39,961 nt of DNA. It comes from Oscillospiraceae bacterium. Its GTDB lineage: Bacteria > Bacillota > Clostridia > UBA1381 > UMGS1253. Below, piece after piece: positions 32,256-39,961 of the stretch. The stretch lies in NCBI GenBank assembly GCA_015068725.1, contig SVKA01000016.1, forward strand, positions 1-39,961, given 5' to 3'. The notes beneath the pieces were generated by a model. It made no database searches. It saw nothing but the letters and a program-made list of their open reading frames with translations, and was not told the DNA's origin. Every line of letters starts with the position of its first letter. Position 1 is the first letter of the stretch. The position numbers and the translations under genes are program-made.

Positions 32256-32272
32256 ATTCTGCGGCGTTTTTT
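32231..32272. terminator. bidirectional terminator between spoIIID and pflA
   Basis: GCCGCAGAA (32241-32249) / TTCTGCGGC (32257-32265), with A7 on one side and T6 on the other. The 5' arm overlaps the last codons of spoIIID. Confidence 0.85.
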
Positions 32273-32993
32273 ACTTTGTATGCTTATCAAGCAATTTATT
32301 CAGTTTTTCAATAGCTTCGGCTTTTGTTTCAGGGACATCTGCAAAAGGAAACGTAATTTTCATAGCGTCATATTTTGTCTGACATATTTTCCTAAACGGC
32401 AAAAGCTCTATTTTATCAACGCAGGTGTTATTGTGCGCAATTTCTTTTAGCGTAAAGACATTTTCTTCATTGTCGTTGATGCCCTCTATAATAACCTGAC
32501 GCAGCGTTGTAGGGATTTTTTGTTCATTTAAATACGCCAAAAACGCAAGCGGTGCCGCAAGCGAACATCCAACATTGTCAATATACTGCTCATCGGTTGT
32601 ATATTTTATATCCAGAAGCACTCTGTCAGTATTTTGAAGCAAACGCTTTATCGCATCATTTAAAAGGCTCCCCGAAGTATCAAGACAGGTATGAATTCCT
32701 TCTTTATGGAGGCGGCAAAACAATTCGTTTACAAACTCTGCCTGCAAAAGCGGTTCTCCTCCCGAAACGGTAACGCCGCCTTCATCGGAAAAATATTCGC
32801 GATATCTCAGTGCTTTTTTACACAGTTCCTCAGCAGAATACTCTACCCCACCATCCATATTCCACGTATCAGGGTTGTGGCAGCATTTGCACCGAAGATT
32901 ACACCCCTGCATAAACACAACAAAACGAACTCCGGGTCCATCAAGTGTCCCCATGGACTGAATGGAATGAACTTTGCCGACTATCCCACTCAT
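32271..32993 (-). CDS. pflA: pyruvate formate-lyase activating enzyme
   Basis: 240 residues, radical SAM enzyme with the CX3CX2C motif at C31/C35/C38 followed by HNPDTW, GGEPLLQ and the family LDTSG segment. Using S-adenosylmethionine and a [4Fe-4S] cluster it makes the glycyl radical on PflB. Its ATG overlaps the pflB stop (ATGA), so the two are co-translated. There is no extra ferredoxin insert, which fits PflA rather than activases of other glycyl radical enzymes. Confidence 0.96.
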   Translation of the reverse strand: MSGIVGKVHSIQSMGTLDGPGVRFVVFMQGCNLRCKCCHNPDTWNMDGGVEYSAEELCKKALRYREYFSDEGGVTVSGGEPLLQAEFVNELFCRLHKEGIHTCLDTSGSLLNDAIKRLLQNTDRVLLDIKYTTDEQYIDNVGCSLAAPLAFLAYLNEQKIPTTLRQVIIEGINDNEENVFTLKEIAHNNTCVDKIELLPFRKICQTKYDAMKITFPFADVPETKAEAIEKLNKLLDKHTK

Positions 32994-35221
32994 ACGCTTT
33001 CATGGAAGGTACGGCTGATAACTTCTCTTTGCTGCTCGCGTGATAGCTTGTGGAAGTTAACGGCGTAGCCTGATACTCTTATGGTAAGATTTGGATATGC
33101 TTCGGGGTTTTCATAAGCCTTCATAAGCGTTTCTCTGTTTAATACATTGACGTTTATGTGATGAGCTTTTTTCGCAAAATAGCCATCAAGTATTGTAACA
33201 AGGTTGCCAATTCTTGCATCTTTTGTTCTTCCGAGCGCCTCGGGCGTAATGGAAAATGTATTCGAAACGCCGTCGCGGCAATCGTCATAGCTGATTTTTG
33301 CAACAGAATTAAGCGATGCAAGCGCACCGTTTTCCTCACGGTTATGCATCGGATTTGCACCCGGCGCAAAAGGCTGTGCCTCTTTTCTTCCGTCGGGAGT
33401 TTCGCCCGTGTTTTTACCGTACATAACATTAGATGTAATTGTAAGAACAGACAAGGTATGTATAGCTTCCCTATACGTCTTTGTTTTGCGAAGCTCTGTT
33501 ATGAACTTGTGTGCCATATCCCTGGCAATCGTATCAACACGGTCATCATCGTTGCCATATTTTGGAAATTCGCCCTCTGTTTCAAAGCTGCTTATATAGC
33601 CATCTTCATTTTTAACCGGTTTTACTTTTGCATAGCGAATTGCGCTTAGCGAATCCGCTACAACAGAAAGACCCGCTATACCAAAAGCCATAAAACGTTC
33701 AACCTGCGTATCATGAAGCGCCATTTGCGTCTTTTCATAAGCATATTTATCGTGCATATAATGGATAACGTTCATTGTATTGACATACAATTTACTAAGC
33801 CATGAAATATAAATATCAAACCTTTTCATCACCGCATCAAAATCAAGAGTTTTCATATCCATAACCGGCATCTGCGGACCGATATGCATCTTGCTTGTAG
33901 TGTCATATCCACCGTTTATTGCAATAAGCAAAAGCTTTGCAAGATTGCAGCGCGCTCCGAAAAACTGCATCTGCTTGCCAATTTTCATTGCAGAAACGCA
34001 GCACGCAATCGCATAATCATCGCCATAAATTGGGCGCATTATATCATCATTTTCATACTGAATAGAATCTGTATCAGCCGAAACCTTTGCACAAAACTTT
34101 TTAAAGCTTTCGGGTAATTGTTTCGACCACAAAATAGTCAGGTTCGGCTCCGGCGAAGAGCCCAAAGTATAAAGCGTATTAAGAATACGGTAGCTGTTTT
34201 TTGTAACCAAGGTTCTTGCGTCTTCACCCATACCGCCTACCGCCTCGGTAATCCACATCGGGTCACCGCCGAAAAGCTCGTTATACTCGGGTGTGCGAAG
34301 ATGACGCGCCATACGAAGCTTCATAACAAAATCATCCATCAGCTCCTGAGCACCTTCTTCTGTCAAAATGCCTTTTTCAAAATCGCGCTCAATATAAATA
34401 TCAAAAAATGTGCTCACGCGTCCAAGCGACATAGCTGCACCATTCTGCTCCTTAATAGCTCCAAGATAAGCAAAATATGTCCACTGCACGGCTTCTTTCG
34501 CATTTGAAGCAGGCTGCGAAATGTCAAAACCATACATCTGCGCCATTTGCTTTAAATATCCAAGAAAAAGTATCTGTCTGTATAATTCCTCGCTCAATCT
34601 GATAGTTTCAGCATCATAATCTTTTTGTGCAAGCTTGTCTTTGTCATTATTCTTTTCTTCAATCAAGCGGTCAACGCCATATAGTGCAACTCTACGGTAA
34701 TCACCTATTATTCTTCCTCTGCCATACGCATCAGGAAGTCCTGTAATAACGTGGCACTTTCTCGCCCGTCTCATCTCTTCTGTATACGCACGAAAAACTC
34801 CGTCATTATGCGTTGTTCTGTAGCGAAAATCCTCTTCAACACTATCGCCGAGTTTATAGCCGTATGCTTCACAGGCTTGTCTTGCCATACGCATACCACC
34901 AAAAGGATTTACGCCTCGTTTTAACGGGCTATCCGTTTGAAGACCGACAATAATTTCATTTTCTTTATCAAGATATCCCGGTGCATAATTTGTAAGCGAA
35001 GAAACTGTATCTGTATCAATATCAAGCACGCCGCCGCGCTGACGTTCTAATGCAAAAAGCTCCTCAAGCTTTTTCATAACGCCTTTTGTTCTCTCGGTTG
35101 CACCCGATAAAAAGGAGTCATCGCCCTTATACTCTTTATAATTTTTCTGGATAAAATCGCGAACGTTGATTTCGTCCTGCCAAATACCGTCTGTAAAGCC
35201 ATTCCAGTTTTCGTGTTTCAT
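32990..35221 (-). CDS. pflB: formate C-acetyltransferase (pyruvate formate-lyase)
   Basis: 743 residues from ATG 35221 (GGGGAG just upstream); a longer frame to 35278 runs through the leader and is not real. The active-site Cys pair lies in IACCVSAM, and the radical Gly718 in RVSGYAV near the C-terminus. It converts pyruvate and CoA to acetyl-CoA and formate without oxygen. Length and the paired cysteines fit true PflB rather than glycerol or choline-type relatives. It has a strong promoter and a leader terminator (see that entry). Confidence 0.97.
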   Translation of the reverse strand: MKHENWNGFTDGIWQDEINVRDFIQKNYKEYKGDDSFLSGATERTKGVMKKLEELFALERQRGGVLDIDTDTVSSLTNYAPGYLDKENEIIVGLQTDSPLKRGVNPFGGMRMARQACEAYGYKLGDSVEEDFRYRTTHNDGVFRAYTEEMRRARKCHVITGLPDAYGRGRIIGDYRRVALYGVDRLIEEKNNDKDKLAQKDYDAETIRLSEELYRQILFLGYLKQMAQMYGFDISQPASNAKEAVQWTYFAYLGAIKEQNGAAMSLGRVSTFFDIYIERDFEKGILTEEGAQELMDDFVMKLRMARHLRTPEYNELFGGDPMWITEAVGGMGEDARTLVTKNSYRILNTLYTLGSSPEPNLTILWSKQLPESFKKFCAKVSADTDSIQYENDDIMRPIYGDDYAIACCVSAMKIGKQMQFFGARCNLAKLLLIAINGGYDTTSKMHIGPQMPVMDMKTLDFDAVMKRFDIYISWLSKLYVNTMNVIHYMHDKYAYEKTQMALHDTQVERFMAFGIAGLSVVADSLSAIRYAKVKPVKNEDGYISSFETEGEFPKYGNDDDRVDTIARDMAHKFITELRKTKTYREAIHTLSVLTITSNVMYGKNTGETPDGRKEAQPFAPGANPMHNREENGALASLNSVAKISYDDCRDGVSNTFSITPEALGRTKDARIGNLVTILDGYFAKKAHHINVNVLNRETLMKAYENPEAYPNLTIRVSGYAVNFHKLSREQQREVISRTFHESV

Positions 35222-35258
35222 ATGTATCTCCCCTCTCTGTCTATGTATATCTATATAT

Positions 35259-35292
35259 AAAAAAAGCAATCCGCTCACTAAAAGCGAATTGC
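35259..35292 (-). promoter_or_regulatory. terminator-type hairpin in the pflB leader (putative attenuator)
   Basis: On the - strand GCAATTCGC (35292-35284) pairs with GCGGATTGC (35274-35266, one G-U) around a 9-nt loop, followed at once by T7 (35265-35259), about 40 nt before the pflB ATG. It is a complete intrinsic terminator between promoter and gene, so readthrough must be controlled. The upstream 70 nt of leader match no riboswitch I recognise, including the ZTP type. Confidence 0.65.
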
Positions 35293-35364
35293 CAGATATT
35301 GCTCCTAATCATTCAGATTTTATTGCACTATCCTACAAAATCCGTCATTAGTGGTGTAAAAATA

Positions 35365-35393
35365 ATTATATACTATATATAGTGCTTTGTCAA
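35365..35393 (-). promoter_or_regulatory. promoter of pflB-pflA
   Basis: TTGACA (35393-35388), 17-nt spacer, TATAAT (35370-35365) on the - strand: consensus at both boxes. It leaves a leader of about 135 nt before the pflB ATG. Confidence 0.8.
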
Positions 35394-35475
35394 CAGAAAT
35401 TTTTGATTAATATAACAAACATAATAAAACTTTTTTAAACACAAACCCTAAGAAAACACACAAATAATAATAGTG

Positions 35476-35504
35476 TTGTTTTTTGTCGAATTTTATGATA
35501 AAAT
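35476..35504 (+). promoter_or_regulatory. promoter of the E2-like gene
   Basis: TTGTTT 35476-35481, 17 nt, TAAAAT 35499-35504. Its predicted transcript start near 35511 rules out the ATGs at 35473 and 35503 as start codons. Confidence 0.55.
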
Positions 35505-35538
35505 GTATATAAATTTAAAGAAATGTGGTGGTCTGATT

Positions 35539-36390
35539 TTGACAAGAGAAGGTATAAGAATAAAGCATAAGGTTCCGATGGACGCAATTTCCCCATTTAT
35601 AATGGCAAACAGACTCGGCGCTGCAAACTCTTTTTCATCGACTGTCGATATATCAAAATGCGAACAGCTGATAAGAGAAAAAAGAGCTGAAGGAATGACT
35701 AATCTTGGAATGATGCATTTGTTTATGGCGGCATATGTGAGGGTTGTTTCACAGCTTCCGGGTATAAACAGATATATCCGCGGGCAACGTGTTTTTGCAC
35801 GAAATGGCATACAGATATGTATGACGATAAAAAAGGAGCTTAAACTCAACGCTCCCGAATCAGTTATTAAAATTTTTGCTACGCCCCAGGATACTTTGAC
35901 AGAAATATATAATTCTCTTGTGTCAGAAATCGCCGTAAACAAGCAAGAAGGCGACCAAAACTCTATGGATAATTTTGCAAGAGTTCTCGTTATGCTTCCC
36001 AGAGTGTTTTTAAAATCCGCCGTTGGAATTTTAAGATTTCTTGACTACTTTGGTTTGCTTCCACGCTCGGTTATAAACTTAAGCCCATTTCACGGCTCTA
36101 TGTTTATAACAAATCTCGGCTCACTTGGTATACCTCCTGTTGTGCATCATCTTTACAGCTTTGGCAACTTGCCCATATTTATTGCGATGGGCTCAAAAAG
36201 AACGGAATATGCATTAAACAGTAAAGGCGAAGTTGAAAAAAGAAGGCTACTTGATTTTACACTCACATGCGATGACCGAATTTGCGACGGACATTATTAT
36301 GCAGCAGCATTTAAGCTTTTTAAAAAAATACTTGCAAACCCCGAGCAGCTTTTTGATAAGCCCGAAGCCGTGGTTCAGGATATTTATTAA
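35539..36390 (+). CDS. stand-alone 2-oxoacid dehydrogenase E2-like acyltransferase-fold protein
   Basis: About 283 residues from TTG 35539, which lies 7 nt after GTGGTGG. The fold is that of the E2/chloramphenicol acetyltransferase catalytic domain: FMAAYVRVVSQLPGINR, SMFITNLGSLGI and a C-terminal DFTLTCDDRICDG. The lipoyl and subunit-binding domains of true E2 are absent. The catalytic HxxxDG motif reads DRICDG, so the essential His is Asp. The protein may therefore be a non-classical acyltransferase or a binding protein. It is monocistronic, with its own promoter and terminator, and no E1 or E3 genes are near. Confidence 0.75.
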   Translation: MTREGIRIKHKVPMDAISPFIMANRLGAANSFSSTVDISKCEQLIREKRAEGMTNLGMMHLFMAAYVRVVSQLPGINRYIRGQRVFARNGIQICMTIKKELKLNAPESVIKIFATPQDTLTEIYNSLVSEIAVNKQEGDQNSMDNFARVLVMLPRVFLKSAVGILRFLDYFGLLPRSVINLSPFHGSMFITNLGSLGIPPVVHHLYSFGNLPIFIAMGSKRTEYALNSKGEVEKRRLLDFTLTCDDRICDGHYYAAAFKLFKKILANPEQLFDKPEAVVQDIY

Positions 36391-36401
36391 TTAATATACA
36401 T

Positions 36402-36434
36402 AAAAAGCAGAAACAGTCGTTTCTGCTTTTTTAT
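36402..36434 (+). terminator. terminator of the E2-like gene
   Basis: GCAGAAAC (36407-36414) / GTTTCTGC (36419-36426), A5 before and T6 after. Confidence 0.85.
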
Positions 36435-36525
36435 TAAACTATCACACCTTGCTATTCTTTACAAGCATAGTTTTTTGATATATAATAATTTTGTACTGAC
36501 AAGACATTTTAAACGAGGTATCAAA

Positions 36526-37545
36526 ATGAATATATATAGCCAAACAGTTACGATGCTCGAAGATTATTTTAAATCATCGGACGAAAACACAGCCAAAGCA
36601 AGAATTGTTTTTAAAGAACTATACAAAGGAAAAATTCATTCTTTTTATGATATTAAAATGCTTTCTGAGTCCATAAAACAAAAACTTTCAAATGACTTTA
36701 CGTTTGAAACAATCGAGTTGTTAACCACGTCCGAAAGCGCCGACACCTGCAAATTTTTGTTCCGCCTTCACGATGGACACACTGTTGAAACGGTTTTGAT
36801 GAAGCACGATTACGGCAACGGAGTATGCGTTTCTACCCAGGTAGGCTGTAATATGGATTGTGTTTTCTGCGAAAGCGGAAAATTAAAAAAAATAAGAAAT
36901 CTTGAAACGTTCGAAATGGTCGGTCAGGTTTTGTATCTGATTGACGAGTTGGGCATACAGATATCCCATGTAGTGCTTATGGGTATTGGCGAGCCTTTTG
37001 ATAATTACGACAACGTTATAAGCTTTACAGATATAATTACAGAGCAGCTTGGTCTCGCCATAGCAGCAAGACACGTTACAATTTCGACAAGCGGAATTGC
37101 AGATAAAATAATCGAATATTCTAATCGCAGTTCCTTTAACAGTCTTGCAATCAGTCTGCACGCACCAAACAATGATTTGCGTTCAAAGCTTATGCCAATA
37201 AACAAAGCATACCCAATAGAAAAGCTCATAGCTGCCGCCGATATTTACGCAAAGCGCAGCAATAAAAAGGTTACGTTCGCCTATATAATGATTAAAAATG
37301 TAAATGACAGTGACGAGTGTGCTATGGAGCTGGCAGAGTTGCTTGGCGATATAAACTGCTATGTAAACCTTATCCCCTATAACAAAACACGCTCGACAAG
37401 CTATGAACCAAGCAGCAAAGAGCGGATAGCAAGGTTTTTTGACATATTAAAAAAGAATAATATTAACGTTACCGTAAGGCGCGAATTCGGAAATGATGTA
37501 AGTGCCGCTTGCGGACAATTATCGGCAGATTATCGAAATGTATAG
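36526..37545 (+). CDS. RlmN/Cfr-family radical SAM 23S rRNA methyltransferase
   Basis: 339 residues from ATG 36526 (GAGGT upstream); the longer frame from 36475 has no site. The radical SAM cluster cysteines are C108/C112/C115, and the two methyl-transfer cysteines of the family are C101 and C329 (in AACGQL). GIGEPFDN is the SAM-binding GGEP equivalent. Members methylate A2503 of 23S rRNA at C2 (RlmN) or C8 (Cfr, giving PhLOPSA antibiotic resistance). The Cfr-type reading is favoured by RSKLMPIN.YPI, FAYIM and VNLIPYN, but these are not decisive. The CESG after the cluster differs from the usual C(A/S)TG. Confidence 0.85.
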   Translation: MNIYSQTVTMLEDYFKSSDENTAKARIVFKELYKGKIHSFYDIKMLSESIKQKLSNDFTFETIELLTTSESADTCKFLFRLHDGHTVETVLMKHDYGNGVCVSTQVGCNMDCVFCESGKLKKIRNLETFEMVGQVLYLIDELGIQISHVVLMGIGEPFDNYDNVISFTDIITEQLGLAIAARHVTISTSGIADKIIEYSNRSSFNSLAISLHAPNNDLRSKLMPINKAYPIEKLIAAADIYAKRSNKKVTFAYIMIKNVNDSDECAMELAELLGDINCYVNLIPYNKTRSTSYEPSSKERIARFFDILKKNNINVTVRREFGNDVSAACGQLSADYRNV

Positions 37546-37585
37546 AACAAATCCCACAGAAACTTCTGTGGGATTTGTTGTTTTT
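37546..37585. terminator. bidirectional terminator between the rRNA methyltransferase and glnA
   Basis: Long perfect inverted repeat: 37546-37561 pairs with 37564-37579 (centre around ACAGAA/TTCTGT), T-rich on the right. It serves both convergent genes. Confidence 0.8.
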
Positions 37586-37586
37586 A

Positions 37587-39011
37587 TTATAAATTATAAT
37601 ACTTGTCAAACTCCGCAGGATGAGGAATTGTCGCTAATTGACTAACCTCTTCACGTTTGGTTGCAATAAAGTTTGTTATAAGCTCCTTCGGGAATACTCC
37701 GCCTGCTGTAAGGTAATCATGGTCAGCCTCCAAAGCATCAAGTGCTTCATCAAGAGATGTCGGCAAATGTTTAAGCTTTGCCTTTTCCTCTTCTGGAAGA
37801 TGGAAAAGGTTAACGTCATACGGTCCCCATCCGTTTGCGTGGGGGTCAATCTTATTCTTTATACCGTCAATACCCGCCATAAGAATTGCCGCATAGCAGA
37901 AATACGGATTGCATGTAGCATCAGGATTTCTCAGCTCAAAGCGTCTTAGAGAAGGCTCTTTTGCATACGCAGGAATACGAATAACCGCGCTGCGGTTTGA
38001 CGTTGCATAACCAACTGTAACAGGGGCTTCAAAACCGGGAACAAGTCTTTTGAAGGAGTTTGTGCTCGGATTTGTAAGAGCACAAAGCGATGCAATATGT
38101 TTGAGCAAGCCGCCCATAAAATAGTGTGCTTCCTTGCTGAGGTTTGAATAACCGTTATCGTCAGAAAATACCGGCTCACCATCTTTGAGAAGAAGCATAT
38201 GTACGTGCATACCGTTTCCTGCTTCACCCATAATCGGCTTTGGCATAAAGGTTGCTGACATACCATATTTTCTTGCAGTATTATGGATAATGTACTTAAT
38301 CATCATTGTTGCATCTGCCATTTTTGACATTTGACCAAGCTCGGGCTCAATTTCAAACTGACCTCCCGCGCCAACCTCGGGATGATGATAATTAAGCGCA
38401 ATGCCTGCATCATCAATGAGCATACACATCTCGCTGCGTGCTTCGTATGAAACGTCAAAAGGCTTTGCTATGTGATAATTCTTCTGCTTTGCAACGACAT
38501 TTCCAAGCCCCTCAGCTGCACTATTCCAATGCGCCTGACTTGCATCAAGAGAAAAACCTACGCTATCAGGCTTAACCTCCCAACCAACATTGTCAAAGAG
38601 ATAAAACTCAAACTCGGGCAAAATCAACATTGTATCTGCAATACCGCTATCTTGCAAATATTTTTCTGCCGCCAAAACGATATTTCTCGGATACTGTGCA
38701 AGGGGTCTGTTTTCAGGGTTGTCAATAATCATGGCATTACCTGTCATCGACAAAGTAGGAATTTCGCAAAACGGGTCAATAACTGCGGTATCAGGGTCGG
38801 GAATAAACACCATGTCGCTCTTCTCAACAACGGCATAACCATAATTGGAAGCGTCAAATCCTATACCATTCTTCATTGTTTTTTCTGAAAAATTCTTTGC
38901 AGGAATTGTTACATGACGAAACTGTCCGTTGATATCAACCATCTTGAAATCAACCATTTTGATGTCATTTTCCTGAATAATTTTCAGAATGTCATTCACT
39001 GTTTTTTTCAT
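37587..39011 (-). CDS. glnA: glutamine synthetase, type I
   Basis: 474 residues from ATG 39011; AAGGAG is 8 nt upstream, while the ATG at 39017 is too close. GSI core motifs are present: LPEFEFYLFD, EVGAGGQFEIE, AGNGMHVHM, NRSAVIRIP and RRFELRNPDATCNPY. It makes glutamine from glutamate, ammonia and ATP. The adenylylation Tyr of enteric enzymes is Phe here (NLFHLP), so control by adenylylation is not expected. It is monocistronic. Confidence 0.96.
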   Translation of the reverse strand: MKKTVNDILKIIQENDIKMVDFKMVDINGQFRHVTIPAKNFSEKTMKNGIGFDASNYGYAVVEKSDMVFIPDPDTAVIDPFCEIPTLSMTGNAMIIDNPENRPLAQYPRNIVLAAEKYLQDSGIADTMLILPEFEFYLFDNVGWEVKPDSVGFSLDASQAHWNSAAEGLGNVVAKQKNYHIAKPFDVSYEARSEMCMLIDDAGIALNYHHPEVGAGGQFEIEPELGQMSKMADATMMIKYIIHNTARKYGMSATFMPKPIMGEAGNGMHVHMLLLKDGEPVFSDDNGYSNLSKEAHYFMGGLLKHIASLCALTNPSTNSFKRLVPGFEAPVTVGYATSNRSAVIRIPAYAKEPSLRRFELRNPDATCNPYFCYAAILMAGIDGIKNKIDPHANGWGPYDVNLFHLPEEEKAKLKHLPTSLDEALDALEADHDYLTAGGVFPKELITNFIATKREEVSQLATIPHPAEFDKYYNL

Positions 39012-39147
39012 TTTCATTTCTCCTTTTCTTATATTAAAAATATTTATTTGATTTTTCTCAAATTCACAAACGTACAAAATCAGACATATTATATAAAAAA
39101 ATTGCTTGTGGCGTGATTGTGGCTATGTGATACATTCAGTATAAAAA

Positions 39148-39882
39148 CTATCTCACCATCGGAATTGACAATTCTTCAAGCCTATAGCATGCATCCTTCA
39201 CTCTGCTTATATCATAATCCTCTAATCTGTGTCCGTCAAAGCCAACGCTCATTTTAACGCCGCTTTTTTTAACCGCATCCAAAATTTTATCATCATCAAA
39301 AAAGTCTTTCACATACTTGTGCTCGTTATAATTGTGAATAGAATCATAGTTGACATTAAGCTCCCAGAAAATTCCCTGCTCTGCCATCTTCTTAAAAAAT
39401 ATATCCATATCATAATTTTTTAAGGCAATATATGAGGGCAAATTTGTGTGTGCAATTCCTGTTTTTTCACATCCGCAGTACGCGGCAAAATCAAAAACAT
39501 CCGAAACCGTCGTTTCCTCGTTTGAAATATGCTCAATAAGACAATAATCAAACATAGACACATCTACACCATCAGCAAGAAGCGTGTAGCCCAAATCCAA
39601 TGTGGCAATTTCAACACCGCACCAAACCTTTATGTAGTCCTTATACTTGTCCGAAAGAAGCTTTATATGCTCATAATAACGTTTTAAAGCGCTTGTATGC
39701 ATCGAAATTTTTTCTTCATCACTGCGATATAAAACGCCGTTTCTGTTCATTACAATACCATAATAGTGGTCTGAAATCCCCACGGTCTCTATTCCGTTTG
39801 CTATTGCATTTTTTATAACAGCCTCGGGAGAATCTTTGCCGCAAAATGAATAATAGGTATGCGAATGTAAATCCTGTATCAT
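39148..39882 (-). CDS. PHP-domain phosphoesterase (histidinol-phosphatase-like)
   Basis: 244 residues from ATG 39882, with AAGGAG upstream. PHP metal-binding motifs are present: DLHSHT at the start, ISDHYYG near residue 40, CGVEIA near 85 and SVGFDGH near the end. The fold uses two or three metal ions for phosphoester hydrolysis. Similar proteins are often annotated as histidinol-phosphatase, but no other histidine genes are near, so the substrate is open. Confidence 0.8.
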   Translation of the reverse strand: MIQDLHSHTYYSFCGKDSPEAVIKNAIANGIETVGISDHYYGIVMNRNGVLYRSDEEKISMHTSALKRYYEHIKLLSDKYKDYIKVWCGVEIATLDLGYTLLADGVDVSMFDYCLIEHISNEETTVSDVFDFAAYCGCEKTGIAHTNLPSYIALKNYDMDIFFKKMAEQGIFWELNVNYDSIHNYNEHKYVKDFFDDDKILDAVKKSGVKMSVGFDGHRLEDYDISRVKDACYRLEELSIPMVR

Positions 39883-39901
39883 AAAAAAATATCTCCTTTT
39901 C

Positions 39902-39961
39902 TCATCCTGAAGTGACATATCGCACCGCAAGGCGCGAGCGCTCTGCGACCTCAAACGGTTC
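39902..39961 (-). CDS. possible C-terminal end of an upstream gene (partial)
   Basis: An open frame on the - strand enters from the right window edge and ends with TGA at 39904-39902, 19 nt before the PHP gene start. The peptide (PFEVAERSR, AVRYVTSG) is too short to assign. It may be the tail of a gene in the same operon, or chance. Confidence 0.3.
   Translation of the reverse strand, partial: EPFEVAERSRLAVRYVTSG

Noticed and set aside
35222-35364. ZTP (pfl) riboswitch in the pflB leader
   Set aside because: The conserved ZTP aptamer elements are not seen; only a terminator hairpin is supported.

Overview
The window looks like a chromosomal segment of an anaerobic, endospore-forming Firmicute of class Clostridia. 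It carries a complete spoIIIAA-AH operon, spoIIID, yunB, an Asp23/Gls24 protein, a THF riboswitch with an ECF folate transporter, pyruvate formate-lyase with its activase, and a lipoprotein sugar-binding system. Coding DNA is AT-rich, with strong AGGAGG-type ribosome sites and some TTG/GTG starts. Nothing in the sequence fixes the genus.

1-11.6 kb (+ strand) is one tightly packed fermentation/energy operon: the tail of a malate/lactate dehydrogenase, class II fumarase, HdrB-, HdrC- and HdrA-like subunits, four Flx-like subunits (MvhD-like, two iron-sulfur proteins, an FAD/NAD(P)H subunit), a two-subunit soluble fumarate reductase without membrane anchor, and an AspT/YbjL-type permease. Read together this is oxaloacetate/malate -> fumarate -> succinate, with an NADH-fed, probably flavin-bifurcating Hdr-Flx complex as likely electron donor and a possible dicarboxylate exporter at the end.

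11.6-14.4 kb (- strand) holds folT-folC-yunB behind a THF riboswitch. A tRNA-Arg(CCG) gene follows at 14.42 kb. From 14.55 to 16.90 kb lies the most unusual part. At least 13 sigma-A-type promoters (TTGACA-like, exactly 17 nt, TATAAT-like) lie on the + strand. Each is followed 6-9 nt later by a 62-89 nt segment closed by its own perfect or near-perfect inverted repeat, and most end in a T-run. Three paralogous units (B, I, K) conserve a helix with a compensatory base-pair change. I read this as an array of small structured RNA genes. An antisense, phage-like coding remnant is interleaved with it.

16.9-22.4 kb (- strand) has the Asp23/Gls24 gene and spoIIIAH-AA, preceded by a sigma-E-like promoter. 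22.4-31.9 kb looks like a carbohydrate locus: two paralogous sugar-binding lipoproteins (one with a 1-nt frameshift in its signal peptide), a large secreted SGNH esterase-like protein, and a divergent GH106-like glycosidase. Each has its own 17-18 nt spaced promoter; three have a palindrome just after the -10 and the GH106 gene has an attenuator-like hairpin in its leader. No ABC permease is present here.

32-40 kb contains spoIIID, pflA-pflB (with a leader terminator), an E2-acyltransferase-like protein whose catalytic His is replaced, an RlmN/Cfr-family radical SAM methyltransferase, glutamine synthetase and a PHP-family phosphatase. Convergent pairs share bidirectional terminators.
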